From CAVSUZ01 sp963795415 (GTDB lineage Bacteria; Pseudomonadota; Alphaproteobacteria; Acetobacterales; Acetobacteraceae): 64,000 nt of DNA. A program made the position numbers and the translations under genes. The notes under the pieces are model-generated. The model was not told where the DNA came from and did no database searches. It saw nothing but the letters and a program-made list of their open reading frames with translations. Location of the stretch: positions 2,232,001 through 2,296,000 of the forward strand of contig CAWCHQ010000001.1 in assembly GCA_963795415.1 (NCBI GenBank), written 5' to 3'. This document shows positions 1-9,369 of this stretch, piece after piece. Within the stretch, counting starts at the first letter, position 1. Every line of letters begins with the position of its first letter.

Positions 1-1350
1 CAGCGTGGTCGCGATGACCGGCCCGGTAATCTCCGCCATAGCCTGTTCGGTTGCCTGGACCGAAGTCCAGGATGGATTTTCCTCCAGGTTCCTCGTGGCG
101 TTCTCTACGACGACAATTGCATCGTCCACCACAAGCGTGATTGCGAGCACGACCGCGAACAGGTCAACGGTATTCGCCGAAAAGCCGACCGCGTACAGAA
201 TGGCGAAAGTGCCGATCAGCGACACTGGGATGGCGATCAGCGGGATCAGCGTGGCACGCCAGTCCTGCAGGAATATGAACACCACCACGACCACGAGCAC
301 GAGAGTGATCGAAAGGGTGCGAAGGATCTCAGAGATGTTGGCGCTGACGAAGTTGGTCGCATTATAGACTATGGCGTATTTCAGCCCGGGAGGAAACTGC
401 TTTGACAGCGTCCGCATCTGCTGCTCGATCGACTTCGCTACCGCCAGTGCGTTGGCGTCGGGCGTCTGATAGATTGCCAGAGTTGCAGAAGCATGCCCAT
501 CCAGCGAGGACGAATTATTATATTGCTGGGCTGCAAGCTCGACTGTCCCGATGTCCCTGACGCGGACGATCCCGCCATTCGGATTGGTGCGGATGATGAT
601 ATTGGCGAACTGCTCCGGATTATTGAGCTCGCCAGGGGCGAGTACTGTCAGCTGCCGCTGCTGATTGGTTCTGGTCGGCGGAGCGCCGATCTCTCCCGCC
701 GCAACCTGGATGTTCTGCGACTGGATCGCTGTAATGACGTCGTTTGCGGTAATGCCAAGCCCGGTCATCTTAGCCGGGTCCATCCAGATCCGCATCGCGT
801 ACTGCCGCTGGCCAAAAATCTGCGTGTTGCCGACCCCGGTGGTACGCGCGATCTGCTGCTGCAGGTGCATGTAAGCATAATTCGAGACGAACACCTGGTC
901 ATACTTGTTGTCCGGCGAATAGAGATTGACCGCGAGCACGAAATTGCTGGATGCCGCCCGGATCGTGATTCCTTCCTGGGCGACCTCGGCCGGCAATAGC
1001 GCCTGCGCAAGCTGCACCCAATTCTGAACATTCACTTCATCAATATCGGGGTCGGTTCCGATCGCGAATGTCACGTGAAGAGAATAGGTGCCCGAGCTGG
1101 AACTCGTACCCTCCATATAGAGCATGCCGGGAACCCCGTTCACCTGTTCTTCAATAGGTTGACCGACCAGGTTGGCGACAGTCTCGGCGCTCGCTCCCGG
1201 GTAGTCGGCAGAAATGGTGACCGCAGGCGGAGTGATGTTCGGGTATTGCGAGACCGGAATGGCGACGAGAGCCACAAGACCCGCCAGCGTGATTACGATG
1301 GAGATGACCAGCGCGAATTTTGGGCGGTGGATGAAAAAGCTGGACAGCAC
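1..1350 (-). CDS. RND efflux pump inner-membrane transporter, HAE1/AcrB type (partial)
   Basis: This is the N-terminal 450 residues of an AcrB/MexB-type proton-driven multidrug transporter, which continues past base 1. The start is GTG at 1350, giving MLSSFFIHRPKFA, the usual entry into TM1; an ATG that fits is not visible. The typical porter-domain text follows (IPVSQYPNITPPAV, then GQPIEEQVNGVPGM), and the visible part ends in TM2-TM4, where VVDDAIVVVENA is the signature carrying the paired intramembrane aspartates. The start lies 4 bases past the stop of the adaptor gene, so the two are co-transcribed and would form a tripartite pump with an outer-membrane channel not seen here. Family assignment is firm; the substrate is unknown. 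Confidence 0.93.
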   Translation of the reverse strand, partial: MLSSFFIHRPKFALVISIVITLAGLVALVAIPVSQYPNITPPAVTISADYPGASAETVANLVGQPIEEQVNGVPGMLYMEGTSSSSGTYSLHVTFAIGTDPDIDEVNVQNWVQLAQALLPAEVAQEGITIRAASSNFVLAVNLYSPDNKYDQVFVSNYAYMHLQQQIARTTGVGNTQIFGQRQYAMRIWMDPAKMTGLGITANDVITAIQSQNIQVAAGEIGAPPTRTNQQRQLTVLAPGELNNPEQFANIIIRTNPNGGIVRVRDIGTVELAAQQYNNSSSLDGHASATLAIYQTPDANALAVAKSIEQQMRTLSKQFPPGLKYAIVYNATNFVSANISEILRTLSITLVLVVVVVFIFLQDWRATLIPLIAIPVSLIGTFAILYAVGFSANTVDLFAVVLAITLVVDDAIVVVENATRNLEENPSWTSVQATEQAMAEITGPVIATTL

Positions 1351-1354
1351 CTGC

Positions 1355-2536
1355 TCAATCGCTCCGGGTCGTTTGCGCCGGCGGCTTGGCCGAAGCGGTC
1401 TGGGCCGCTGGCGCCGCGCTGGGGTTGACCTTCTCGCCGGGCCGCACCTTCTGCACGCCCGCGACGATCACCATCTCCCCGCCGGTCAGACCCTTGTTGA
1501 TGATGTAGTCCTGCCCGATCTGGCTTCCCAGCGTGACCGGCTGTTGCTTCACCTTGTTGTCCGATCCGACCACCAGTACATAGCTGCCGTTCTGTTCGGT
1601 CTGAATTGCGGCGGCCGGAACAACCGGCTTCTCCTCGGGCTGCTCGCGGCGAACATTCACATTCACAAAGGCGCCAGGCAGCAGCAGCCGATCGGGATTG
1701 GGAAAATCGGCGTAAACGCTAACCGTTCCGGTCTGCGGATCAACCTGGTTGTTCAGGAAGGAGATCTTGCCGGCTTGCTTGTATTGGCTGCCATCGGGAA
1801 GCAGCAGGCCAACCACAAGCTTGGAGGCGATCTCGTTTTGCGTGGCACCGGTTTGCTGCTCCACTTTTACGATAACGCTGTCGCTGACGGAAAACACCAC
1901 GCGGATCGGATCGAGCTGATTGATCGTGGCCAGCGCGGGCGTGCTGGGTGTGACGAGGTTGCCCTTCGTCAGTGTGATGGCGCCAATCCGCCCGTCGATC
2001 GGGGAAACAATGGTGCAGTAGCCCAGGTTGAGTGCGGCCTGCGCCAGATTGGCTTCGGCGGCGAGCACCTGAGCCTGGTCCTGATCGCGCGTGGCGGTCG
2101 CCTGATCAAGGTTCGCCTGTGCGACAAAACCCTGCTTCGCGAGCTGTTGGGCCCGCTGGTAGGCCAGCTGGGCATTCTCCAGCGCGGCCTTGGCGGAATC
2201 CACCTGGGCCTGGGCGGCCTGAACCGCAGCCTGGTACTGGGTTTTCTGTAGCTGGAACAACACCTCGCCGGCCTTGACGTCGCTCCCCTGCCTGACCGGG
2301 ACATCCTCGATGAACGCGGTCACTCGCGGGACCACCTGCACCGACTGGATGGGCGTGACACGTCCGATGAATGTGTTGGCGGGAGCGACATTCTCTACGG
2401 CGACCGGAGCCACCGTCACCGCCGGCGGGGGAGCGGCAGCGTGCACGGGGCAGAGGTGCGACAGCAGCGCCGAAAACAGGGCGAACATCAGGGCAAACAG
2501 AAGCGCCAGGCGGATCTGCCGCTGTGTTGATTGCAT
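1355..2536 (-). CDS. RND efflux periplasmic adaptor subunit (AcrA/MexA-like)
   Basis: This is a membrane fusion protein of 393 residues that bridges the RND pump encoded next to it to an outer-membrane channel. I start it at ATG 2536 because GGAAGGGG lies just upstream and the protein then opens with a signal peptide (hydrophobic stretch to an AHA-AAP cleavage region near residue 35). Upstream in-frame codons run back into the phosphatase gene and look non-coding. The chain shows a lipoyl-like half (GRVTPIQSVQVVPRV), a long alanine- and glutamine-rich coiled-coil hairpin, the second lipoyl half (CTIVSPIDGRIG) and a beta-barrel with a C-terminal membrane-proximal domain. It ends in a run of Pro/Ala/Thr. 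Confidence 0.93.
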   Translation of the reverse strand: MQSTQRQIRLALLFALMFALFSALLSHLCPVHAAAPPPAVTVAPVAVENVAPANTFIGRVTPIQSVQVVPRVTAFIEDVPVRQGSDVKAGEVLFQLQKTQYQAAVQAAQAQVDSAKAALENAQLAYQRAQQLAKQGFVAQANLDQATATRDQDQAQVLAAEANLAQAALNLGYCTIVSPIDGRIGAITLTKGNLVTPSTPALATINQLDPIRVVFSVSDSVIVKVEQQTGATQNEIASKLVVGLLLPDGSQYKQAGKISFLNNQVDPQTGTVSVYADFPNPDRLLLPGAFVNVNVRREQPEEKPVVPAAAIQTEQNGSYVLVVGSDNKVKQQPVTLGSQIGQDYIINKGLTGGEMVIVAGVQKVRPGEKVNPSAAPAAQTASAKPPAQTTRSD

Positions 2537-2619
2537 ACCCCTTCCGTTCGCCCGGTGCGCAACGGAACAACATGCGGCCGATGCCCTGCCGCGGAATAGG
2601 ACGCACATGAAGATGTGAC

Positions 2620-3120
2620 TCACGCCCGCGGATCGGCTCCAGGTTGCAGCACCCGGATCAGCCGCGCGCCCAGGGGAAGATTGCTCCATTGAGCGCCGAG
2701 CATGAACTCGGCAAGCGAGCATGTCGGAAAAGAGTTGGACCGGTGCCCGCCGCCGCCTTGATCGAGCTTCTGCACGACGCCGCGGATCCCGGGATTGTGC
2801 CCGACCAGCAGTGCACTTCTGACGGTCTCCGTCACGTTTCGGAGAACATCGATGATCCGGGTCTCATCCGCCAGGTAAAGCTCCTCGACCGTTTCGGTCA
2901 GCGGCGTGTCGTCCCATGGCTCGAGCGCGTCCAGGGTCTGCATCGTGCGCCGGGCCGGCGAAACGAGTACCAGGTCCGGCGCCAGGCCAAGCCGGCGCAT
3001 CGTGTCTCGCAGGGTGGCGGCATCGCGCAGCCCTCGGTGGGTGAGAGGGCGCTCCCGGTCGGGGAGCCGTGGATCATCCCGTGAGGCCTTGGCGTGCCGC
3101 AGGAGGAGGAGCTGATGCAT
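2620..3120 (-). CDS. sixA: SixA-type histidine phosphatase
   Basis: This 166-residue protein belongs to the single-domain histidine phosphatase superfamily. The catalytic RHG-type motif is LLLRHAKA at residues 5-12, with His9 as the presumed phospho-acceptor. A second arginine-bearing motif, SPARRTMQT, and the late VGHNPGI motif with the second catalytic histidine complete the active site. Length and motifs match SixA, which removes phosphate from histidines of phosphotransfer proteins in E. coli; that target is family knowledge, not shown here. The gene lies between the RND adaptor and a metallophosphoesterase on the same strand. Confidence 0.85.
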   Translation of the reverse strand: MHQLLLLRHAKASRDDPRLPDRERPLTHRGLRDAATLRDTMRRLGLAPDLVLVSPARRTMQTLDALEPWDDTPLTETVEELYLADETRIIDVLRNVTETVRSALLVGHNPGIRGVVQKLDQGGGGHRSNSFPTCSLAEFMLGAQWSNLPLGARLIRVLQPGADPRA

Positions 3121-3150
3121 GGGCTGATCCTGGCACGCCGGCGGAGAGTT

Positions 3151-3840
3151 CTACAGATCGATCCAGGAAAGGTGCCCGCCCTTTCCGGCGCCGGTGTCGA
3201 GGAAAATGGCGGTTCCCCCCAGCGTGCCGTGACGGACATATGGGCGCCCGTCACTGCTGCGTCGGTCATGGCCGCAATAGACGGTCAGGCCGGGCGGTAT
3301 CCGGTCCACCCAGCGAAGGCTGCGTTCGGGATAGCCGTCTGGCTGGGTTCGGCCGGTCGGTTCGCCGAACAGCGCGCGAGCGACCGGACCCTGGGGCCGA
3401 CCGACACCGATCAGCGGGGATGGTCCCTTCAGCATGTCGGTGTGAAAGCCGCCATGGACGAACATGCGGTTGCCGTGCCGGATCCAGGCGGGGGCACGCT
3501 CAATTTCGGCGAGAGTGCGCGAGCGCAGATGAGGTTCGATTTGGGCCAGGGTAGCGGTCAGCTGCGGTTCCATCCGCACGGGCTGACCTGCGAGCGCGCG
3601 GGCAAGCTTGTGGTCGTGGTTGCCGAGGAGAAACAACCCCCGGCCCTGGTCGATGACGCGGAACATCAGGGACAGGACCTCTGCGCTACGAGGCCCGTAA
3701 TCCGTCAGGTCACCGAGCTGGATGATGAACCGGTCGGTCGCGGTGGCGTAGGCGAAGGCCGAAGCCTCGCCGTGGACGTCGCCGATGACACGCAGCCTGG
3801 CGCCGGGCGGGATGGACAGTGCGGTCATTTGCCAGGACAT
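3151..3840 (-). CDS. Calcineurin-like metallophosphoesterase
   Basis: This is a 229-residue predicted Ser/Thr-protein-phosphatase-like hydrolase. The metal-binding motifs appear in order: GDVHG at about residues 20-24, GDLTDYGP around 42-49, and GNHDH around 73-77, with a late CGHD. This is the bacteriophage lambda/PrpA-like architecture using two metals. The start could be Met1 or Met5 (MTALSIPPG); neither has a clear ribosome binding site. It lies 30 bases upstream of the sixA-like gene in transcription order, so two unrelated phosphatases may share an operon. The substrate cannot be told from sequence. Confidence 0.85.
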   Translation of the reverse strand: MSWQMTALSIPPGARLRVIGDVHGEASAFAYATATDRFIIQLGDLTDYGPRSAEVLSLMFRVIDQGRGLFLLGNHDHKLARALAGQPVRMEPQLTATLAQIEPHLRSRTLAEIERAPAWIRHGNRMFVHGGFHTDMLKGPSPLIGVGRPQGPVARALFGEPTGRTQPDGYPERSLRWVDRIPPGLTVYCGHDRRSSDGRPYVRHGTLGGTAIFLDTGAGKGGHLSWIDL

Positions 3841-3875
3841 GCATTGCAGGCAGGCAGGAGCAAGAGCTGTCGCCG

Positions 3876-5666
3876 TCAGGTCCAGCCGGCCTTTTTGAGT
3901 CCCGCCTCGATATGGCCCTGGGCAGGCTGGATCATGTTGATCCCTTTGAAATACGCCATCGTGCCAGCCAGGTTGCCATCCAACCGGCGCAGCTTCGCCA
4001 GCAGCGCCCGGGCCTGCTCCAGGAACCCGAGCTGCCCAAGCCCGGCGACGGCGAAGCGGATCGTACCTGGAAAATCGGGCATTGCCGCCAGCGCTTCCTG
4101 GGTCGCCTTCAGATACCGCCCTGCCAGGTAGTGGCTGGCGACCAGTCCGGGCACCCAGAGGAACCGGCGGGGATCATGCGGACTGAGGCGCAGGGCCAGC
4201 TCGATATGGGGCAACGCCTCATCTGGACGATTCAGGTCGTTATAGGTGTGGGCAAGTCCGGCATGCGCGGCGGCGTAGCTCGGGTTCAGCCGGATCGCCT
4301 CGGCATAGGCGGCAAGCGCCGGCTCCAGCTGACCCATCATGCGGTACACTGCGCCACTGGCGAAATGACCCATCGGGTGGCGGGAATCGGCCCTGAGGGC
4401 GTAGCGCGCGAGTGCCAGGGCGCGATCCAACGCCTGGTTCGGCGTGTCGGACCATCCGGTCTGCACGGAATGGACCAGGCAAACGGCGAAATTCGCGGCG
4501 GCCTGGACGTAGTCCGGATCGAGCGTCAACGCGCGGACGAAGAGCCGCTGGGCCCGGATATTGTCTTCCTTCGTATAGCGGTAGTGATGCCAGACCGCGC
4601 GGTGATAGCTCGTGTAGGCGTCGACATCATACGGTTTCAACCGCCTGGCCCGCTCCTGCTCGTTTTGCAGCAGATCAGGCTCCAGTGCGCCGACGACGTC
4701 GCGCACCATTTTGTCCTGGACGGCGAAGATGTCGGGGATGTCGTATTCGTATTGCCCGGTCGAGAGGGGCTGGCCGGACTCGACGTCGAGCAGATGGGTT
4801 GCCGCGCGCAGCCGCGAGCCGACGCGGCGGATGCTGCCATCAACCACGTATCGGGCGCCGAGCCGGCGCCCGAACGTCTGACGGTCCAGGTTCTGGCCCT
4901 TGAAGGCGAAGACCGAATTGCGGCTGATGACCGGAAAGCTGCGCCAGCGGGCAAGAGCGACGATAAGATCCTCGGTAATGCCGTCGGCGAACTGAGCCTC
5001 GTCCGGATTGTCCGAATGCTCGAATGGCAGGACGGCGATGGCCGGCCGGTGTCCGAAGCCTGGCACCGTGGTGCCGGATGGGGTGCCGCCCTGAAGGGCG
5101 CTGGTGCCGAAGGACACGCCGTCGCCCGCCAGAGTGGCCAGCGCGCGTCCCTTTATGGGCCGGTTGGCGTCGGCGGCTATGAGCCCAGGGTTATCGAACT
5201 GGTAGCCCAGATGTTCGGTCAGGCGGGCGGCGGTTTCCGACACGACGATCCCGCCGGGCTCGGCAAGCGCTTCGAGCTTGCGGGCGTCATCCACGCCTCC
5301 CCCACGAACCTGGCCTTGATCCACCAGCACGTCGCCGAGGCAGATGCCCATGCGAAAGCGGATCTGGCGCTCCGCGGCAAAGTGCGCTTCATCGGCGCTT
5401 GTGTTGCGTTGGATTTCGACGGCGCAACGGACGGCATCAACCACGCTGTTAAAATCCACCAGGGCGCCATCGCCGGTTTTTTCGAAGATCCGGCCTTGGA
5501 ACGCGGCAACCGTCGGGGCGACCACGGTGGAGAAGATGGATTTGATACGGCGGTAGGTACCTTCTTCGTCCGCACCCATCAAGCGGCTGAATCCCGCAAT
5601 ATCCATTGCGAGGACCGCCGCAAGCCTCCATTGCGGGCGCGAGCCATCCATCCTTTCGATCCCCAC
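3876..5666 (-). CDS. Class III adenylate cyclase-TolB-like-TPR protein with altered catalytic residues
   Basis: This 596-residue cytosolic protein has three parts. Residues about 14-145 form a class III nucleotide cyclase domain with both metal aspartates (MDIAGFS, D22; KTGDGAL, D67). Residues about 205-330 match the TolB-like/FlgO-type domain often fused to such cyclases (IAVLPFEHSDNPDE, then FADGITEDLI). The remaining C-terminal part is TPR-like helical repeats. The usual transition-state segment VNxAARLE reads VDDARKLE at 125-132, so the normal Asn is Asp126 and the Arg is Lys130. The enzyme may be weak, or a sensor without activity. A second start at Met6 is possible. Confidence 0.87.
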   Translation of the reverse strand: MGIERMDGSRPQWRLAAVLAMDIAGFSRLMGADEEGTYRRIKSIFSTVVAPTVAAFQGRIFEKTGDGALVDFNSVVDAVRCAVEIQRNTSADEAHFAAERQIRFRMGICLGDVLVDQGQVRGGGVDDARKLEALAEPGGIVVSETAARLTEHLGYQFDNPGLIAADANRPIKGRALATLAGDGVSFGTSALQGGTPSGTTVPGFGHRPAIAVLPFEHSDNPDEAQFADGITEDLIVALARWRSFPVISRNSVFAFKGQNLDRQTFGRRLGARYVVDGSIRRVGSRLRAATHLLDVESGQPLSTGQYEYDIPDIFAVQDKMVRDVVGALEPDLLQNEQERARRLKPYDVDAYTSYHRAVWHHYRYTKEDNIRAQRLFVRALTLDPDYVQAAANFAVCLVHSVQTGWSDTPNQALDRALALARYALRADSRHPMGHFASGAVYRMMGQLEPALAAYAEAIRLNPSYAAAHAGLAHTYNDLNRPDEALPHIELALRLSPHDPRRFLWVPGLVASHYLAGRYLKATQEALAAMPDFPGTIRFAVAGLGQLGFLEQARALLAKLRRLDGNLAGTMAYFKGINMIQPAQGHIEAGLKKAGWT

Positions 5667-5836
5667 GCAATTTTATCAGTTCGTCACAGGCCGCGCTATG
5701 AAGTGGTTCAGAGCAGGCGAGAGCGGGCAGTTGTAAACTCGTCTTAAGGCCTGATGAAGAAGCTTGCTTTGCAGGCTGGGGTGGGGAACGTCACAAGGTT
5801 CCGAGGCTCACACAAAACTGTGGCAGGGGGCTCTCA

Positions 5837-6028
5837 ATGACGACATTTGTGCGGTATTTTTCTGCTCTGGCGGTGTGTTTTCTCGCCGTTTGTGCGGAGG
5901 CATTGGCGGGCAACGGCCCGATGCCCAAGGTCACCGGCGGGATGCCGGTTTCTGAGAAGATCGGGATCGCCATACTGATCCTCGGCGCGGCAGTGATCGT
6001 GCTCTGGCGGTTTCGGCGGCGAAGATAA
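5837..6028 (+). CDS. Small membrane protein with signal peptide and Arg-rich tail
   Basis: This 63-residue protein of unknown function is preceded by a clear ribosome binding site (AGGGGG, 7 bases before ATG). The N-terminus is a good signal peptide ending near AEALA-GN. A second hydrophobic segment (IGIAILILGAAVIVLW) is followed by the positive tail RFRRRR. This arrangement resembles exosortase-sorted tails but lacks a PEP motif. The next gene begins 12 bases downstream, so the two are probably co-transcribed. Confidence 0.55.
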   Translation: MTTFVRYFSALAVCFLAVCAEALAGNGPMPKVTGGMPVSEKIGIAILILGAAVIVLWRFRRRR

Positions 6029-6039
6029 GCCGGAGCCAG

Positions 6040-6876
6040 GTGTTGACGCTGGCGGGAGCAGTCCAGCAGGCGGCGCCGTATTTTTCTCTGGCGGGGGTCG
6101 CGGCGTTTCTTGTGCTATCTATGCTGGAAACGGTGCGCCCGGCACGGGAGCCGGGGGGCCGGTTGGTATGGCGCTGGTCCAGCAACATCGTCCTGTATCT
6201 GATCAATGTCTTTGCGGTTCCGCTGATATTCCTGGCCGGCGTGGCATCCCATGTTACTGACGGCAGCAGGATAATAGCCGCTCAACCAGCTGCAATTATA
6301 CGCTGGTTGGCGGGAGACTGGGGGCTGCTGATATTTGGGTTCTTACTGTGCGATTTGCTGCTGTATATTGCTCATCGTTTTGAGCACAGGGTGCGATTTC
6401 TGTGGTATCTGCATGCGGTGCATCACTCCGATACCGAGCTCGATGCCAGTACCGGGCTGCGGCACTATCCGCTTGAAAACCTGCTTCATCTGATTATCGG
6501 CGCGGCGGCGTTCGTGCTGCTGGGCATTCCCGCCTGGGTGGGGGCCGCATATGGGGTGGTGAGTTACGTCATCGGGCTGGCGCAGCATGCGAACCTGGTG
6601 TTTGGCGGATGGGGACTGGATTGGATCCTGGTGACGCCCTCGATGCACCGGGTCCACCATTCGGTCCGGCAAAGCGAGCATGATTCCAACTACGGAAACA
6701 TACTGGCGATCTGGGACCACCTGTTTGGCACGTTCCGTGCGGTATCGCCCGAGCAGAACGCCGCAATGGTCTTCGGGGTGGACGGGTTTCGCGACGCGGT
6801 GGATGCCCGGCCTGATCGTGTCCTGCTTCAGCCGTTGCGGGTTTCGAGGGTGGGTTCAGCGCTGCGGGTGGGTTAG
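6040..6876 (+). CDS. Sterol desaturase/fatty acid hydroxylase family membrane protein
   Basis: This is a 278-residue multi-pass membrane protein of the fatty acid hydroxylase superfamily, non-haem di-iron enzymes that hydroxylate or desaturate lipids. The histidine clusters that bind iron are HRFEH, then HAVHHSDTELDASTGLRHYP, then HRVHHS near the C-terminus. The start is GTG 6040, 4-5 bases after GGAG. The preceding small membrane protein ends 12 bases upstream. The lipid substrate (hopanoid, carotenoid or fatty acid) is not indicated by the neighbours. Confidence 0.87.
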   Translation: MLTLAGAVQQAAPYFSLAGVAAFLVLSMLETVRPAREPGGRLVWRWSSNIVLYLINVFAVPLIFLAGVASHVTDGSRIIAAQPAAIIRWLAGDWGLLIFGFLLCDLLLYIAHRFEHRVRFLWYLHAVHHSDTELDASTGLRHYPLENLLHLIIGAAAFVLLGIPAWVGAAYGVVSYVIGLAQHANLVFGGWGLDWILVTPSMHRVHHSVRQSEHDSNYGNILAIWDHLFGTFRAVSPEQNAAMVFGVDGFRDAVDARPDRVLLQPLRVSRVGSALRVG

Positions 6877-6932
6877 GCTCCCGTTGGGGCTTCGCAATGA
6901 CAAAGCAGGGTGCGGTGGAGGGCGCTCATTCC

Positions 6933-8246
6933 TCACGCGGTCTGACTTGAGGCAAGCAGAAGGGCCACTGCGGCGGTCCAGGAGATATGGCCGCCGCCGA
7001 GGCCTTCCCCGGTCAGCGGATCGAAGTATTCGCTGAAGCCATTGTGGGCGATCAGGGCGGCGGTTTGCGAGCGAAGGTCGGTGGCGAGCTGGGACTGGCC
7101 GAACTCGCCCAAGCCTTCGGCGATCATCCAGTTGACGACCGCCCAGATGGGACCGCGCCAGTAGCGGCGAGGCTCGAAACTTGGGTGGTCCGGGGCGGTC
7201 GAGGGCACGAGTGTCCCGAACCGGAAGTTCGCCATCGTGGATTGGCGACCGATTCGGGGGCAGGACACTAGATGCCGGGCGGACTGGCCCCAGCGGCGGA
7301 TTGTGGCGGTCAGCGCAGCGGTATGGGGGGTGCCGCTGAACAGGGGAAGAAGGCCGGCGGAGGTGGGGACCTCGATGGCCGCGTTGGTGATCAGATCGCG
7401 GGAAAGGTAGAGGCCGTTTGGTTCGCTCCAGAGGCCGGCGATCGCGGCTTGCATGCGATCGATCCGGGCGGTGATTTCGGTCTGCTCGGCGGCGGAGCCA
7501 AAGCGGCGGGCGAGTTTGAGCAGGTCTCGCTCCGCGCGGAGGAGGATGGCGTTGGTGGCGATGTCGGCGACGCGAAAAGGCGAGGCCGCCAGCATCCGGG
7601 GCGGATCCCAGCCGGCGTCGCGGAAACATTCGACCAGGTGGATAAAGCGTTGATATTCCTCGGCGCGGGGACGCATCGAGGCGTCCACGTGGGAGGTATC
7701 CCGCCGGCGGATTTGCGTCCTGGTTTCGGCGGGGACGCGGGCGAGGGCGGCATCCCAGGCCGGGCTGTTGTCCATGCCGGTTTCCCAGGGGTGCAGCGTG
7801 GTCACCAGGCCGGTGCGGCCGGGGTCGCGGGCGTGTTCCCACCAGCGGTGATACGCCAGCAGGCGCGGGTAAAGGGCGGCGGCGCGGGAATCGGCTGCGG
7901 CCCGGCCGCGGGCGCCGGCCCAGATGCGGTGGACGGCGACGGCCAGGATGGGCGGCTGGGTGATGCCGGAAGTGGGAGGTGTGCGGCGGATGCCCCAGAC
8001 ATCCGGCCCGGGGAAGTAGTCCTCGGACGGGGCGTGGAAGACGATCTGCGGGACGAGGCCGTCTTCCCACTGGCCTTCGAGCAGGCGCTCGATCTCCTGG
8101 AAGGCGCGGGGTTCGTCGAAGGTGGCCCAGCCGAGGGCGACGAAGCCGGAATCCCAATTCCATTGGAACGGGTAGAGGCGATCGGTGGGGACGGTGTAGC
8201 CGCCGCGGTCGTTGGCGCGGAGGACGGCGCGGGCTTCTTCAGTCAT
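6933..8246 (-). CDS. GH63-like glycoside hydrolase (mannosyl/glucosylglycerate hydrolase-like)
   Basis: This 437-residue protein is of the GH63 (alpha/alpha)6-barrel type. The segment NDRGGYTVPTDRLYPFQWNWDSGF, given here by its key words (YPFQW and WDSGF near residues 25-35), with the later HPWETGMDNSPAWD, are the acidic substrate-binding motifs of the mannosylglycerate and glucosylglycerate hydrolase clade. A late HNGFSEYFDPLTGEGLGG holds a further conserved acidic patch. The gene overlaps the preceding ABC ATPase by 4 bases (ATGA), so it is translated with the importer and probably hydrolyses the imported glycoside. The exact substrate is inference. Confidence 0.78.
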   Translation of the reverse strand: MTEEARAVLRANDRGGYTVPTDRLYPFQWNWDSGFVALGWATFDEPRAFQEIERLLEGQWEDGLVPQIVFHAPSEDYFPGPDVWGIRRTPPTSGITQPPILAVAVHRIWAGARGRAAADSRAAALYPRLLAYHRWWEHARDPGRTGLVTTLHPWETGMDNSPAWDAALARVPAETRTQIRRRDTSHVDASMRPRAEEYQRFIHLVECFRDAGWDPPRMLAASPFRVADIATNAILLRAERDLLKLARRFGSAAEQTEITARIDRMQAAIAGLWSEPNGLYLSRDLITNAAIEVPTSAGLLPLFSGTPHTAALTATIRRWGQSARHLVSCPRIGRQSTMANFRFGTLVPSTAPDHPSFEPRRYWRGPIWAVVNWMIAEGLGEFGQSQLATDLRSQTAALIAHNGFSEYFDPLTGEGLGGGHISWTAAVALLLASSQTA

Positions 8247-9301
8247 GGGGGTGTCCAGGGGGTGTCCAGGGCCAGTCCCGTATCGGGGTGCATCCAGGCG
8301 AGGTGGGATTCGTCCGGCCGAAGGGTGATGGTGCGGCCGGAGCTGACGGCGGTGTCGGGCGGGACGAGGACCCGCATGCGCTGGCCCTCGGTATCGCCGG
8401 TCAGGAGCAGATGCGGGCCGAGGGGCTCGATGACCTGGACGCGGAAGGGAAGGCCCTGGTCTGAAAGGGCAAGGTCCTCGGGGCGGATGCCGAGCATGAC
8501 GGCGCCGTTGGCGCCGGTGGGTGGGCGGAGCGAGAGGGCGCCAAGCTGGACGGCGCCGTTTTGCACGGGAAGGCGCAGGAAGTTCATGGGCGGGTTGCCG
8601 ACGAAGCCGCCGACGAAAATGGTGCGGGGACGGCGATAGACCTCGGTGGGTGGGGCGTTCTGGACGATGCGGCCCTGATGCATGACGGCGATCCGGTCGG
8701 CGAGGCCCATGGCCTCCGTCTGGTCGTGAGTGACGTAAATTGTTGTGGTACCGGCGTCCTGGAGTACGGATTTCAGCTCGGCCCGCATTTCCAGGCGGAG
8801 CAGGGCGTCGAGGTTGGAGAGGGGTTCGTCCATGAGCAGGACGGCGGGTTCGACCGCGAGGGCGCGGGCGACGGCGACCCTTTGACGCTGGCCGCCGGAG
8901 AGCTGGGCAGGATAGCGATCGAGCAGGGGCTCGATATGCATGAGGGCGGCGGCGCTTGTGACCTGGCGGGCGATGCGCTCGGCTGGGGCGCGGAGCATCG
9001 AGAGGCCGAAGGCGACGTTTTCGCGGACCGTCATGTGGGGGAAGACGGCGTAGTTCTGGAAGACCATGGCGAGGCCGCGGGCGCGGGGCGGCAGGCCCGA
9101 CACGTCCCGGCTGCCGATCAGGACGGCGCCGCTGGTCTGGGTCTCCAGCCCGGCGATGATGCGGAGAAGAGTTGTTTTGCCGCAGCCGGATGGGCCGAGC
9201 AGGGCGACGAAGTTGCCGTCAGGGACGGTGAGCGAGACGTCGTGCAGGACCTGCGTGGCGCCGAAGGCCTTGACGATGTTTTCGACTTTTATCTCGGCCA
9301 T
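8243..9301 (-). CDS. Sugar ABC transporter ATP-binding protein (MalK/UgpC type)
   Basis: This 352-residue ATPase energises a carbohydrate importer. Walker A is GPSGCGKTT, the signature is LSGGQRQRVAVARAL, and Walker B is VLLMDEPLSNLDA followed by the H-loop THDQTEAM. The C-terminal third is a TOBE-type regulatory domain, as in MalK. I start it at ATG 9301 (MAEIKVENIVKAFG), the standard family N-terminus. The open frame upstream is read-through of the permease gene in the wrong frame. It sits 68 bases after the permease and overlaps the hydrolase gene. Confidence 0.93.
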   Translation of the reverse strand: MAEIKVENIVKAFGATQVLHDVSLTVPDGNFVALLGPSGCGKTTLLRIIAGLETQTSGAVLIGSRDVSGLPPRARGLAMVFQNYAVFPHMTVRENVAFGLSMLRAPAERIARQVTSAAALMHIEPLLDRYPAQLSGGQRQRVAVARALAVEPAVLLMDEPLSNLDALLRLEMRAELKSVLQDAGTTTIYVTHDQTEAMGLADRIAVMHQGRIVQNAPPTEVYRRPRTIFVGGFVGNPPMNFLRLPVQNGAVQLGALSLRPPTGANGAVMLGIRPEDLALSDQGLPFRVQVIEPLGPHLLLTGDTEGQRMRVLVPPDTAVSSGRTITLRPDESHLAWMHPDTGLALDTPWTPP

Positions 9302-9369
9302 CGGAGGGTCCGGCGGTCGCGGAGAAGGTTCACCACGGAGACACGGAGACGCGGAGGAATTGGCATGAG

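Noticed and set aside
3819..5747. A 642-codon open frame on the plus strand opposite the cyclase gene
   Set aside because: It mirrors the third-position GC bias of the real gene on the minus strand and shows no protein motifs.
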